Assembly (NCBI GenBank): GCA_946610835.1
Contig: CAMOCU010000001.1
Coordinates: 1-25,105, forward strand
Source of the DNA: an uncultured Clostridia bacterium
Lineage (GTDB): Bacteria > Bacillota > Clostridia > Oscillospirales > Acutalibacteraceae
Length of the DNA stretch: 25,105 nucleotides
Reading direction: 5' to 3'
A program made the position numbers and the translations under genes. Below, piece after piece: positions 6,664 through 13,268 of this stretch. The number at the start of each line of letters is the position of its first letter. Position 1 is the stretch's first letter. The notes below the pieces were generated by a model that did no database searches, was not told where the DNA came from, and saw only the letters and a program-made list of their open reading frames with translations.

Positions 6664-6800
6664 AGATTTGGCAGATCGCTGATATGCTCGGTATCAGGGA
6701 TTATACTCTCAGCAGGAAACTACGCTATGAGCTGCCCGAAGCGGAAAAGCAAAAGATTCTGCAAATCATTGAGCAGCTTTCCAAAGAGGTGACAGAATGA
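6660..6800 (+). CDS. Small HTH-like phage protein
   Basis: 46 residues from GTG 6660. VKIWQIADMLGIRDYTLSRKLRYEL looks like a helix-turn-helix and is followed by an acidic helix (PEAEKQKILQIIEQLSKE). Short proteins of this make-up are common early in clostridial prophages. It overlaps the preceding frame by GTGA and the following gene by ATGA, which makes a translated series likely. It is probably a DNA-binding accessory. Confidence 0.6.
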   Translation: MKIWQIADMLGIRDYTLSRKLRYELPEAEKQKILQIIEQLSKEVTE

Positions 6801-6979
6801 GCGAATGGCGCGTAAGCAGCAACTATGCCGGAGGGTCGCACTTCTGGCAGGTGTACCGTCTGCGCTCGATGTGTGCGGTCGACCACGCCGGCAACCGGGA
6901 ATACAGAGGCGGTCTGTTCGACACGGAAGACGAGGCACAGCGGTATGCGGACGAGCTGAACAGAGAAAAAGGAGCCTGA
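6797..6979 (+). CDS. Small conserved phage protein
   Basis: 60 residues (SEWRVSSNYAGG...YRLRSMCAVDHAGNREYRGG...AQRYADELNREKGA). It reads as a short beta-sheet followed by a helix, a pattern I associate with single-domain early proteins of clostridial phages. The start ATG overlaps the preceding stop (ATGA) and has GAGGTG 5 bases upstream. No catalytic motif; function unknown. Confidence 0.65.
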   Translation: MSEWRVSSNYAGGSHFWQVYRLRSMCAVDHAGNREYRGGLFDTEDEAQRYADELNREKGA

Positions 6980-6983
6980 ACGA

Positions 6984-7415
6984 ATGGACGTTCGTTTTTC
7001 AAAAAGAGCACCGTGGTGCTGCCCGGCGTATGAAAATTACTACATCCAACACAGACCAGCAGGAAGGGACATTTATGGAAATGAGACGTATGAATACGCC
7101 TTATTTCGAAGGCTAACGTTTCGAGTCGTGAAACGATTTCGAACGCGCAAACAGGCGTATGCGTATGTGAGTCGGATGACCGGATATACCCGCTTTGATG
7201 TAAAAATGGGGAGCACTGCTATCATCGTAAACGACAGACAGTATTTGGGTGTCCTGTACGGGGAAACGCTTTTCCGGATCGAAAAGAGAACAAACGAGGT
7301 CTCGACGCGTCCGGTAAATGATATTCAGCTATCCGGCTGGTACATGCATTATACAGATTGTGTGGAAGACGCCAAACAAATAATCAGAAAAGAAGGTGAT
7401 CCCGATGACGGATGA
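6984..7415 (+). CDS. Hypothetical phage protein
   Basis: 143 residues, basic and aromatic-rich (RAPWCCPAYENYYIQHRPAGRD at the start; RVVKRFRTRKQAYAYVSRMTGYTRFD in the middle). AAGGAG lies about 9 bases before the ATG at 6984. I recognise no family. The C-terminus (DCVEDAKQIIRKEGDPDD) overlaps the start of the next gene. It is probably a small intracellular early protein. Confidence 0.6.
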   Translation: MDVRFSKRAPWCCPAYENYYIQHRPAGRDIYGNETYEYALFRRLTFRVVKRFRTRKQAYAYVSRMTGYTRFDVKMGSTAIIVNDRQYLGVLYGETLFRIEKRTNEVSTRPVNDIQLSGWYMHYTDCVEDAKQIIRKEGDPDDG

Positions 7416-7701
7416 AGAGCTGCGGGCGTATCCAAAAGTAACGTGCGTGATCGCGGCGAAGTATCTCGGAATTGATCCGGAAGTGCTGCGGTGCAGCGTG
7501 GAAAGCCACGAAATCCCGATCGGCGTTGTACCGAAAGGCGAAAAGCGCCGGGGCAACATGTGGGTGAACACGGAAGCGCTGATTAAATTTAAGCATGGAG
7601 AGCTGAACAGCTCCCTGATGCTTCTGTATGCGGCGCTCTTACAAAGAGTAGAAGCACTTGAAACGGTGCTGACGAAAGAAAACGCGAGTCATAAAATATG
7701 A
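7405..7701 (+). CDS. Excisionase-like DNA-binding protein, copy 2
   Basis: 98 residues, paralogous to the protein at 6265-6549 with the same order: HTH (KVTCVIAAKYLGIDPEVLRCSV), basic segment (KGEKRRGNMWVNTEALIKFKH) and C-terminal helical tail (LLYAALLQRVEALETVL). The start ATG 7405 has AGAAGGTG 6 bases upstream; a GTG at 7396 lies within that ribosome site. Two copies in one early operon suggest duplication and divergence of binding specificity. Confidence 0.68.
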   Translation: MTDEELRAYPKVTCVIAAKYLGIDPEVLRCSVESHEIPIGVVPKGEKRRGNMWVNTEALIKFKHGELNSSLMLLYAALLQRVEALETVLTKENASHKI

Positions 7702-7718
7702 AAATCAAGGAGGCAACC

Positions 7719-8132
7719 ATGTTTTACAAGCAAAAATACGAAGCTGCACGGGCGGCAAATACGACGCTGATCCATCAGATGCAGGTACAGCACACGGAGA
7801 TCCGCACGCTGCGGGAAGAAAACGGGATCCTGTCTGAAGCGAAAGAGAAGGCTGCGAAAGCTGCACTGAACGCGGCGAACGAGATCACCCGGCTGCAGGA
7901 AGAGAACAACACGCTCTGCGAAGCGAACGGCGAACTCAAGCGCGCGCTGGATCTGGAGATGCGTCAGAAGGAAGAGCTTGACAAGCTGCTTTGCCAGGCG
8001 CAGCGGCGTTACACCTGCCCGGAGGACTGTGCTCATCAGGCCAATTACCGCGGATGCCGCACCTGCACCCGCAACCCGCACGCAGTGGACAAATACGAGG
8101 CAGCGGATCACTTTGCCGCCTGCGGATATTAA
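7719..8132 (+). CDS. Coiled-coil protein with Cys-rich C-terminus
   Basis: 137 residues. About 1-92 form a long coiled coil rich in Glu, Ala and Leu (LREENGILSEAKEKAAKAAL..., LQEENNTLCEANGELKRALDLE). The C-terminus has clustered cysteines and histidines (YTCPEDCAHQ, YRGCRTCTRN, DHFAACGY) that could bind zinc. The ATG at 7719 has AAGGAGG 5 bases upstream; an upstream ATG at 7698 has no ribosome site. The likely form is an oligomer with a metal-binding foot. Function unknown. Confidence 0.65.
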   Translation: MFYKQKYEAARAANTTLIHQMQVQHTEIRTLREENGILSEAKEKAAKAALNAANEITRLQEENNTLCEANGELKRALDLEMRQKEELDKLLCQAQRRYTCPEDCAHQANYRGCRTCTRNPHAVDKYEAADHFAACGY

Positions 8133-8150
8133 AAAAGGAGAGATTGCACC

Positions 8151-8540
8151 ATGACAACCGATACATACAGCAGCAAAGAGACTACATACAGAAAAGAGAC
8201 TACATACAGAAGCGAAGAGACGTTTAACGCGGAAGGCAAAACGCCGGGAGAAATCGACGCCTGGATAAAGGCGGAGAAGGAAAAGAACAAGAAAACGGAG
8301 TTTGTGCCCATGGATAAAGACGGCAACGTGCCGGACGCATATATCTGTCTCTGCCTTGACAAAGGCGAAGAAATCACGGACGGATCCGCAACGTTTTTCG
8401 GCGGCAACCACGAACTGTTAAGGTTGTTTGCTTTGCTGCACCAGTCCCTTGACGAGAATATGACGCTGAAACTTGCACATCTGCTTGGCGGGAAGCTGTA
8501 CCAAGCGGTGACTAAGAAGGAGGACAAGCCCGATGAATGA
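8151..8540 (+). CDS. Hypothetical early phage protein
   Basis: 129 residues with a low-complexity N-terminus (KETTYRKETTYRSEETF) made by an 18-bp tandem repeat. The remainder (FVPMDKDGNVPDAYICLCLDKGEEITDGSATFFGGNHELLRLFALL) looks like a small folded domain; related proteins occur in clostridial prophages without known function. AAGGAGAG lies before the ATG. The ribosome site and start of the next gene lie inside its end. Confidence 0.6.
   Translation: MTTDTYSSKETTYRKETTYRSEETFNAEGKTPGEIDAWIKAEKEKNKKTEFVPMDKDGNVPDAYICLCLDKGEEITDGSATFFGGNHELLRLFALLHQSLDENMTLKLAHLLGGKLYQAVTKKEDKPDE
8175..8210 (+). repeat. 18-bp in-frame tandem duplication
   Basis: Two identical 18-base units back to back encode KETTYR twice; a degenerate third unit (RSEETF) follows. 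Slippage would change the protein by six residues without shifting the frame. Confidence 0.85.
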
Positions 8541-9018
8541 CACTTTGCTCGAAGAAGAACGCCTGGAACGGCCGTTTGATCCGAATCGGAAAACGAGTGT
8601 GTGCGCATGGACTACCGCAGGCGTCAAAAAGCGCCTGACAGAGATTGCCGAAATGAAAAAGCAGAGCCTGTCGACGTACATGCGCGAGCTGCTGGAATTC
8701 GCCGCAGCCGAAGAACACATCGTCGCGAAACAAACGCCGTTTGATGCGGAGCACGAACAGGTCTGCGCGGAGAATCAAGCTTTGCGTGCGGAAAACGAAC
8801 TGCTCAAAACAGAGATCGATCAGCTCCGGCTGCAGCAGGACACGGCGGCGCAGACTGTGAGGATCGAAACGGTCGACGCTCAGCTGGAGGAAAAGCTGAT
8901 GTTTGTCGTCGCAATCGCGGAAACGCTGAACTGCCCGGAAGCAGCTACATACCGCAAACTTCTCCGGCTGTGCGGAATCGCCGAAAAATTTGACCGATGG
9001 AAGGGAGAAAGAACATGA
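8533..9018 (+). CDS. Ribbon-helix-helix-like protein with coiled coil
   Basis: 161 residues. KTSVCAWTTAGVKKRLTEIAEMKKQSLSTYMRELLEFA fits a CopG/Arc-type ribbon-helix-helix, which would bind DNA as a dimer; it is also seen in relaxosome (MobC-like) proteins. A coiled coil follows (about 75-115; ENQALRAENELLKTEIDQLRLQQ). The start at 8533 has GAAGGAGG about 9 bases upstream inside the preceding gene, and the end overlaps the next gene start. It is probably an early DNA-binding regulator; the assignment rests on pattern only. Confidence 0.6.
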   Translation: MNDTLLEEERLERPFDPNRKTSVCAWTTAGVKKRLTEIAEMKKQSLSTYMRELLEFAAAEEHIVAKQTPFDAEHEQVCAENQALRAENELLKTEIDQLRLQQDTAAQTVRIETVDAQLEEKLMFVVAIAETLNCPEAATYRKLLRLCGIAEKFDRWKGERT

Positions 9019-9602
9019 AGCCGCATCACAAACAAGCTGCCGTCCTGCTGGGGATCCTGCTGGCCGTAATCCTGATGCTGTGTCTGCTCAAGACGCAGAT
9101 CGCCGAGGCGGATAAAGACGAGGAGGAAAGCACATGCAGCGTACAGATTGTGTATACCGAGGACACCGCATCCGAGACGACCACGGCGAGAGCGGAATAC
9201 CCGTCCGACCCGCTTGCGCCGTACTACGAGCTGACCATGGACGAGCGGGAGTGGATCGCAACGCTTGTCGCGGGCAAGGCTGTCGACCGGACACAGACGT
9301 GCCAGCAAGCCATCGCCACCGCCATCCTCAACGGAATTTTAAGCTGCCATGAGGACATCGGACAGGCCGTCCGGATGCAAAAGCTCTATGACCAAAAGAC
9401 ACCGACCGACGCGACCTATGCCGCTGTTGACGCTGTATTCGAGCGCGGCGAAGTGCTGCTGGACGATGATGTGCTGTGGTTTAACGACGTCGGTCATGCA
9501 TCGGATTTCCACGACAGCCTTGTGTACGTCTGCGAGTTCGACGGCATCGCGTTCTACAAGGCGCACAGTACGACGAGCGAGGCGGGAGGTATATCGGAAT
9601 GA
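9015..9602 (+). CDS. Membrane-anchored SleB/CwlJ-like protein, probably degenerate
   Basis: 195 residues. One N-terminal membrane helix (about 8-27; AAVLLGILLAVILMLCLL) would place the rest outside. The body (LTMDEREWIATLVAGKAVDRTQTCQQAIATAILNGIL ... VLWFNDVGHASDFHD ... FDGIAFYKA) follows the layout of SleB/CwlJ cell-wall hydrolases (A-E-A-x-G, Q-x-A-V-A, I-L-N, terminal H/F-Y). The catalytic Glu of the usual YAEA segment appears replaced (VAGKA), so activity is doubtful. ATG 9015 with GGGAG 8 bases upstream is preferred over ATG 8997. The stop overlaps the methyltransferase start (ATGA). The position among early genes is unusual for a lysis enzyme. Confidence 0.55.
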   Translation: MKPHHKQAAVLLGILLAVILMLCLLKTQIAEADKDEEESTCSVQIVYTEDTASETTTARAEYPSDPLAPYYELTMDEREWIATLVAGKAVDRTQTCQQAIATAILNGILSCHEDIGQAVRMQKLYDQKTPTDATYAAVDAVFERGEVLLDDDVLWFNDVGHASDFHDSLVYVCEFDGIAFYKAHSTTSEAGGISE

Positions 9603-11140
9603 ACGGACTGATTGTAGACAACTTCGCCGGAGGCGGCGGGGCATCGACCGGGATTGAAATGGCAACAGGACACAGCGTTGACATTGCGATCAATCACGAT
9701 CCGGCGGCAATCGCCATGCACCGCGCGAACCATCCGGCAACGCGTCACTACTGCGAGGATGTCTGGCAAGTCGATCCCGTAGAAGCTTGCGGCGGCCAGC
9801 CGGTTGCGCTGGCGTGGTTTTCGCCGGACTGCACGCACTTTTCCCGTGCGAAAGGCGGCAAGCCTGTCGATAAGAACATACGCGGTCTTGCATGGGTGAC
9901 GCTTCGCTGGGCGCTGAAAGTCCGCCCCGACGTCATCATGCTGGAGAATGTACCGGAAATACAAACGTGGGGTCCGCTGGGCGCGGACAACAAGCCGATC
10001 AAAGAACGCGCCGGGGAGACGTTTGACGGGTTTATCAAGGCGCTGACGACAGGGATGCACAGGGATCATCCGGCATTTTCCGAAGCGGTCAAAACGCTTG
10101 AACTGAACCCGGACGGCTGGATGGCTTGGGCAATCAAAGACGGTCTGCACTATACCGTTGAATACCGTGTTCTGACATCCTGCGACTACGGCGCGCCGAC
10201 GAAGCGAACACGCTTATATCTGATTGCACGTTGCGACGGAAAGCCGATTGTCTGGCCGAAGCCGACGCACGGTGACCCGGACAGCATCGAAGTGCGTACA
10301 GGGCAGAAGCAGCCGTGGCGGACTGCCGCCGAGTGTATTGACTGGTTATTACCGGCGCAGAGCATTTTCGAGCGCAAAAAGCCGCTTGCGGAAAACACGC
10401 TGCGCAGGATCGCGCGCGGGATCAAAAAGTATGTGATCGAAAATCCGCATCCTTTTGTGATTGAGAGAAACGGAAAAATCGAATCTGCCGCGTCATTGAT
10501 CCAGTATCACACCGAGACGAACCCGGACGAAGTGCGCGGACAGGCGCTCAATGAACCCCTCATGACGCAGGACACGTCGAACCGGTACGCGCTGTCGGTC
10601 GCGCATATCATGAAGAACTATGCAGGCGGGTATACCGGTTCCGGCAACGCTGCGGATAAGCCGCTCGGAACGGTCACGACAAAGGATCATAACAGCCTGA
10701 TCACAACGCACATCATGACGCTGCGCAACCATCAGGACGGACAGCCGATGGATGAACCGTTGTCGACCATCACGGCCGGCGGATCGCATCACGCCGAGGT
10801 ACAGGCGTTTCTGGTCAAATACTTCTCGACAGGCGCGGCAAAGAGCGTGACGGACCCGCTGGACACAATCACAACAAAAGACCGTTTCGCGCTGGTCACG
10901 ATCCATGGCGAAGAGTATGTCATTACAGACATCCGGATGCGGATGCTCCAGCCACGCGAACTGTTCAACGCGCAGGGCTTCCCGCCGGACTACATCATCG
11001 ACCACGATGCGGACGGCCACCCATACCCGAAATGCGAACAGACAGCAAGGTGCGGCAACGCCGTGACGCCGCCTGTCGCGTGTGCGCTGGTACTGGCAAA
11101 CCTGCCGGAATTATGTGAAGGAGCTGAAACAAATGGCTGA
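9599..11140 (+). CDS. DNA (cytosine-5) methyltransferase
   Basis: 513 residues. Motif I is DNFAGGGGAS (about 7-16, AdoMet site); the catalytic Cys78 lies in SPDCTHFS (the usual PPC is PDC here, a variant known in phage enzymes); motif VI is ENV (116-118); motif VIII is GAPTKRTRLYLIA; motif X is CGNAVTPPVA near the end. Between VIII and X the target-recognition part carries four repeats of a PLxTITTKD-like segment (roughly 10540-10920). It transfers a methyl group to cytosine C5. No restriction nuclease is beside it, so it probably protects phage DNA from host enzymes. It is coupled by ATGA to the gene before, and its last codons hold the ribosome site of the next gene. Confidence 0.93.
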   Translation: MNGLIVDNFAGGGGASTGIEMATGHSVDIAINHDPAAIAMHRANHPATRHYCEDVWQVDPVEACGGQPVALAWFSPDCTHFSRAKGGKPVDKNIRGLAWVTLRWALKVRPDVIMLENVPEIQTWGPLGADNKPIKERAGETFDGFIKALTTGMHRDHPAFSEAVKTLELNPDGWMAWAIKDGLHYTVEYRVLTSCDYGAPTKRTRLYLIARCDGKPIVWPKPTHGDPDSIEVRTGQKQPWRTAAECIDWLLPAQSIFERKKPLAENTLRRIARGIKKYVIENPHPFVIERNGKIESAASLIQYHTETNPDEVRGQALNEPLMTQDTSNRYALSVAHIMKNYAGGYTGSGNAADKPLGTVTTKDHNSLITTHIMTLRNHQDGQPMDEPLSTITAGGSHHAEVQAFLVKYFSTGAAKSVTDPLDTITTKDRFALVTIHGEEYVITDIRMRMLQPRELFNAQGFPPDYIIDHDADGHPYPKCEQTARCGNAVTPPVACALVLANLPELCEGAETNG

Positions 11141-11148
11141 TTACACAA
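11116..11148 (+). repeat. Duplicated translation-start region, copy 1
   Basis: 33 bases matching 11429-11461 at 32 positions (one A/G difference). It covers AAGGAG, the spacer, the ATG and the first codons (MAD) of the downstream gene, and also encodes the C-terminus of the cytosine methyltransferase. Confidence 0.9.
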
Positions 11149-11405
11149 TAGGGCTTGATAATGAGCCGGAAAAGTTTTTTGCGTCCTATTTGCAGCTAAT
11201 CAGGAAGCATCATTTAGATCTCGAGATAGAATTTAACAAATTATGCGAAATAACTATTCGCGTATACTCAACGGTCAAAGGGAAGAGATATGGGTTCTCT
11301 GTGATGCATGATGACCAAAACATAGCTTTTTTTTATGCAAACAAACAGCTTTGTAAATTTGCCGAAATGATACAAGGGAGCCCGGAACAGGATGTGACGA
11401 CGTGA
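11133..11405 (+). CDS. Small hypothetical protein
   Basis: 90 residues from ATG 11133 (MADYTIGLDNEPEKFFASYLQLIRKHH...). AAGGAG lies 9 bases upstream and the start overlaps the methyltransferase stop. It has no family I recognise; it looks like a small alpha/beta domain (ITIRVYSTVKGKRYGFSVMHDD, then AFFYANKQLCKFAEMIQG). It is clearly richer in A/T than its neighbours and lies between the two copies of the 33-bp repeat, so it may be a recent insertion. Confidence 0.6.
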   Translation: MADYTIGLDNEPEKFFASYLQLIRKHHLDLEIEFNKLCEITIRVYSTVKGKRYGFSVMHDDQNIAFFYANKQLCKFAEMIQGSPEQDVTT

Positions 11406-11428
11406 ACGAGACGGGAGGTCCCGTGGAA

Positions 11429-11461
11429 TGAAGGAGCTGAAACAAATGGCTGATTGCACAA
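11429..11461 (+). repeat. Duplicated translation-start region, copy 2
   Basis: Second copy of the 33-base element at 11116-11148. It again supplies AAGGAG, the ATG (11446) and the first residues MAD of the next gene. Confidence 0.9.
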
Positions 11462-11865
11462 ATACGGCTGAGTTTCTCGCTGAGTGGGCGCGGATGCACG
11501 ACGCTCAACAGTGCGACGAACACGGTTTTCCGAAAGAGACATGTACGGACGATAACTGTATCGGTTGCCCGTTGGACATTGGTCTGGATTGCAAAGAGTT
11601 CGCTTTTCGCAATATCAACCACGCGATAACTAAGGTGCAGAAGTGGTCGAAAGAACACCCACTGCCGAAGCCGAAGACGTATGCGGATGTGTTCTTTGAG
11701 AGATTTCCAAACAATACAATTTTGACACGGTTTCCTAAAGATTTTTTGTGGATGAATAGTTTATGCCGTGATGTTTATTTTGGCGGCGTAGATTGTTGTC
11801 CGGGCAGAGATTGTAAATCCTGTTGGAACGAACCGTACCCGGAACAGGAGGCACCCAATGAATAA
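11446..11865 (+). CDS. Cys-rich small phage protein
   Basis: 139 residues with ATG at 11446 and AAGGAG 9 bases upstream. The N-terminus (TAEFLAEWARMH) is followed by a cysteine cluster (CTDDNCIGCPLDIGLDC); the C-terminus has another (DCCPGRDCKSCWNEPYP). This resembles a family of clostridial prophage proteins with a TxEFLxxWxxM start and a terminal CxxCW, whose function is not known; metal binding is likely. Composition drops to A/T-rich in the middle (11690-11830). It overlaps the next gene by 8 bases. Confidence 0.7.
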   Translation: MADCTNTAEFLAEWARMHDAQQCDEHGFPKETCTDDNCIGCPLDIGLDCKEFAFRNINHAITKVQKWSKEHPLPKPKTYADVFFERFPNNTILTRFPKDFLWMNSLCRDVYFGGVDCCPGRDCKSCWNEPYPEQEAPNE

Positions 11866-12328
11866 AGCAGTAATGCTGTCAATCCGGCCGGAATTGTGCG
11901 CAAAATTCGCATTCGGTGAAAAGACCGTTGAAGTGCGAAAAACGCGTCCAATGCTCGATCCGCCGTTCAAGTGTTACATATACGAGACGAAAGGTCGAAT
12001 GAAAATCAACCGTGGAGGCTGGCACCTATGGCGCATCGGATTCGGTGCTATTGTCGGTGAGTTTATCTGCGACAGAATCGAATATCTCGACATAGATTCT
12101 GAGGGTGTCGGTTTTTGGGAAAATAATGATTTTCTGTATTTGGTCAACCTGCCGGGCTGGAAAACAGCAATGACCAGACAAGACATAATCAGGTATTGCA
12201 ACGCGAAGCGACCGTATGGATGGCATATCTCCGGTCTCAAAATCTACGATGAACCGCGTCCGCTGTCTGATTTCGGGCTGAAACGCCCGCCGCAAAGCTG
12301 GTGCTATGTGAAGGAGGTGAACGAATGA
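11858..12328 (+). CDS. ASCH/PUA-like domain protein
   Basis: 156 residues. The opening AVMLSIRPELCAKFAFGEKTVEVRKTRP is the hallmark of ASCH-domain proteins (SIRP, then GxKTxExRK), a PUA-like beta-barrel that binds RNA or modified nucleotides. The rest (GAIVGEFICDRIEYLDI..., YGWHISGLKIYDEPRPLSDF) fits the fold. The role in phages is unsettled; nucleic-acid binding, base recognition or translation control are possible. The start overlaps the previous gene, and GAACAGGAGG lies about 8 bases upstream. Confidence 0.8.
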   Translation: MNKAVMLSIRPELCAKFAFGEKTVEVRKTRPMLDPPFKCYIYETKGRMKINRGGWHLWRIGFGAIVGEFICDRIEYLDIDSEGVGFWENNDFLYLVNLPGWKTAMTRQDIIRYCNAKRPYGWHISGLKIYDEPRPLSDFGLKRPPQSWCYVKEVNE

Positions 12329-12645
12329 AACGCAAGAAAATCTACGTCTGCGCACCGTACAGCGGGACACTGGAAGAGATGCTGCACAACCGCAAGCTGA
12401 CGATCGACCGCTGCTATGCGCTGTATGCACAAGGGTATCACCCGATCGCACCGCAGCTGTTTTATCCGTCTTTTCTGGATGAAGACGACCCCGAACAGCG
12501 TCAATTCGGACTGGATGCAGGTCTGGAATGGCTGGCGATGTGCGACGAAATCTTTGTCTACGGCAGCCGCACCACAGCCGGTATGCTCCGTGAGATCGAC
12601 TATGCACTCGACCACGGCATTCCCTCACGCTATGTGCCGGAATAA
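12325..12645 (+). CDS. DUF4406-like (deoxyribosyltransferase-fold) protein
   Basis: 106 residues: KKIYVCAPYSGTLEEMLHNRKLTIDRCYALYAQGYHPIAPQLF ... MCDEIFVYGSRTTAGMLREIDYALDHGIP. The opening strand-loop (APYSG), the HPIAP segment and the SxGMxxEI motif match DUF4406-type proteins, related in fold to nucleoside 2-deoxyribosyltransferases. It may act on nucleotides or sugars; substrate unknown. AAGGAGG lies 7 bases before the ATG, which overlaps the previous stop (ATGA). It is the last gene before a 98-base gap. Confidence 0.8.
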   Translation: MKRKKIYVCAPYSGTLEEMLHNRKLTIDRCYALYAQGYHPIAPQLFYPSFLDEDDPEQRQFGLDAGLEWLAMCDEIFVYGSRTTAGMLREIDYALDHGIPSRYVPE

Positions 12646-12743
12646 AAAAGGCCGCCTGCGAGCTGGCACTCAACGGACGGCACAGGTAAAACCCTTAATT
12701 CTATTGTAATTATAAAATCACATATTGCCAAGGAGTGAAAAAC

Positions 12744-13268
12744 ATGAGCGAAAACCTTACACATTGGAAATCATGCTTCGACAACAAATATCTTGGCGCA
12801 TACGCTTTAGAGCCAGGAAAAGATATGGTATTAACCATAAAGTCAGCCAAGGAAGAAAAGGTAATCGGAAATGCAGGTAAAGAAGAAAAACGCCCTGTGT
12901 TGTACTTCTATGAAGCAGTCAAACCAATGGTTGTCAACAGCATCAACGGAAATACACTCAGACAGCTATTTAAATCACCGTTTTTGGAAAAATGGAAAGA
13001 TCAGAAAATACAAATATATGTTGAATATGGAATTAAAGCATTTGGTTCAATTTCAGATGGACTTCGCGTGCGGCCGTTTCTGCCGAAATCGGAAACGTAC
13101 ACCTGCGCAGACTGCGGACAGGAGATCACACCTGCCGCGAACATGACAGCGCAGCAGGTCGCAGAGCACACGCATAAGACATACGGGCGGACGCTGTGCG
13201 CTGCGTGCGGCGCGAAAGCGAAACAGGCGGCACAGGCCGCTAAACAGGAAGGAGACGTACTGTCATGA
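12744..13268 (+). CDS. Conserved phage protein with C-terminal zinc ribbon, mosaic
   Basis: 174 residues. The N-terminal part (about 1-108; HWKSCFDNKYLGAYAL ... EEKRPVLYFYEAVKPMVVN ... QIYVEYGIKAFGSISDGLRVRP) belongs to a phage family regularly found before an SMC-like ATPase and an exonuclease; a role in recombination or ssDNA handling is inferred. The C-terminus is a zinc ribbon (CADCGQEI ... CAACGAKAKQAAQ). Base use changes sharply near 13060, from A/T-rich to G/C-rich, inside the gene, which marks a mosaic junction. ATG 12744 has AAGGAGTG upstream at 7 bases; a GTG at 12735 lies in that site. Confidence 0.75.
   Translation: MSENLTHWKSCFDNKYLGAYALEPGKDMVLTIKSAKEEKVIGNAGKEEKRPVLYFYEAVKPMVVNSINGNTLRQLFKSPFLEKWKDQKIQIYVEYGIKAFGSISDGLRVRPFLPKSETYTCADCGQEITPAANMTAQQVAEHTHKTYGRTLCAACGAKAKQAAQAAKQEGDVLS

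Noticed and set aside
12646..12743. Terminator or promoter after the DUF4406-like gene
   Set aside because: The A/T-rich segment has a TATAAA-like stretch near 12707 but no matching -35, and no stem followed by T was found. I see nothing firm in these 98 bases.
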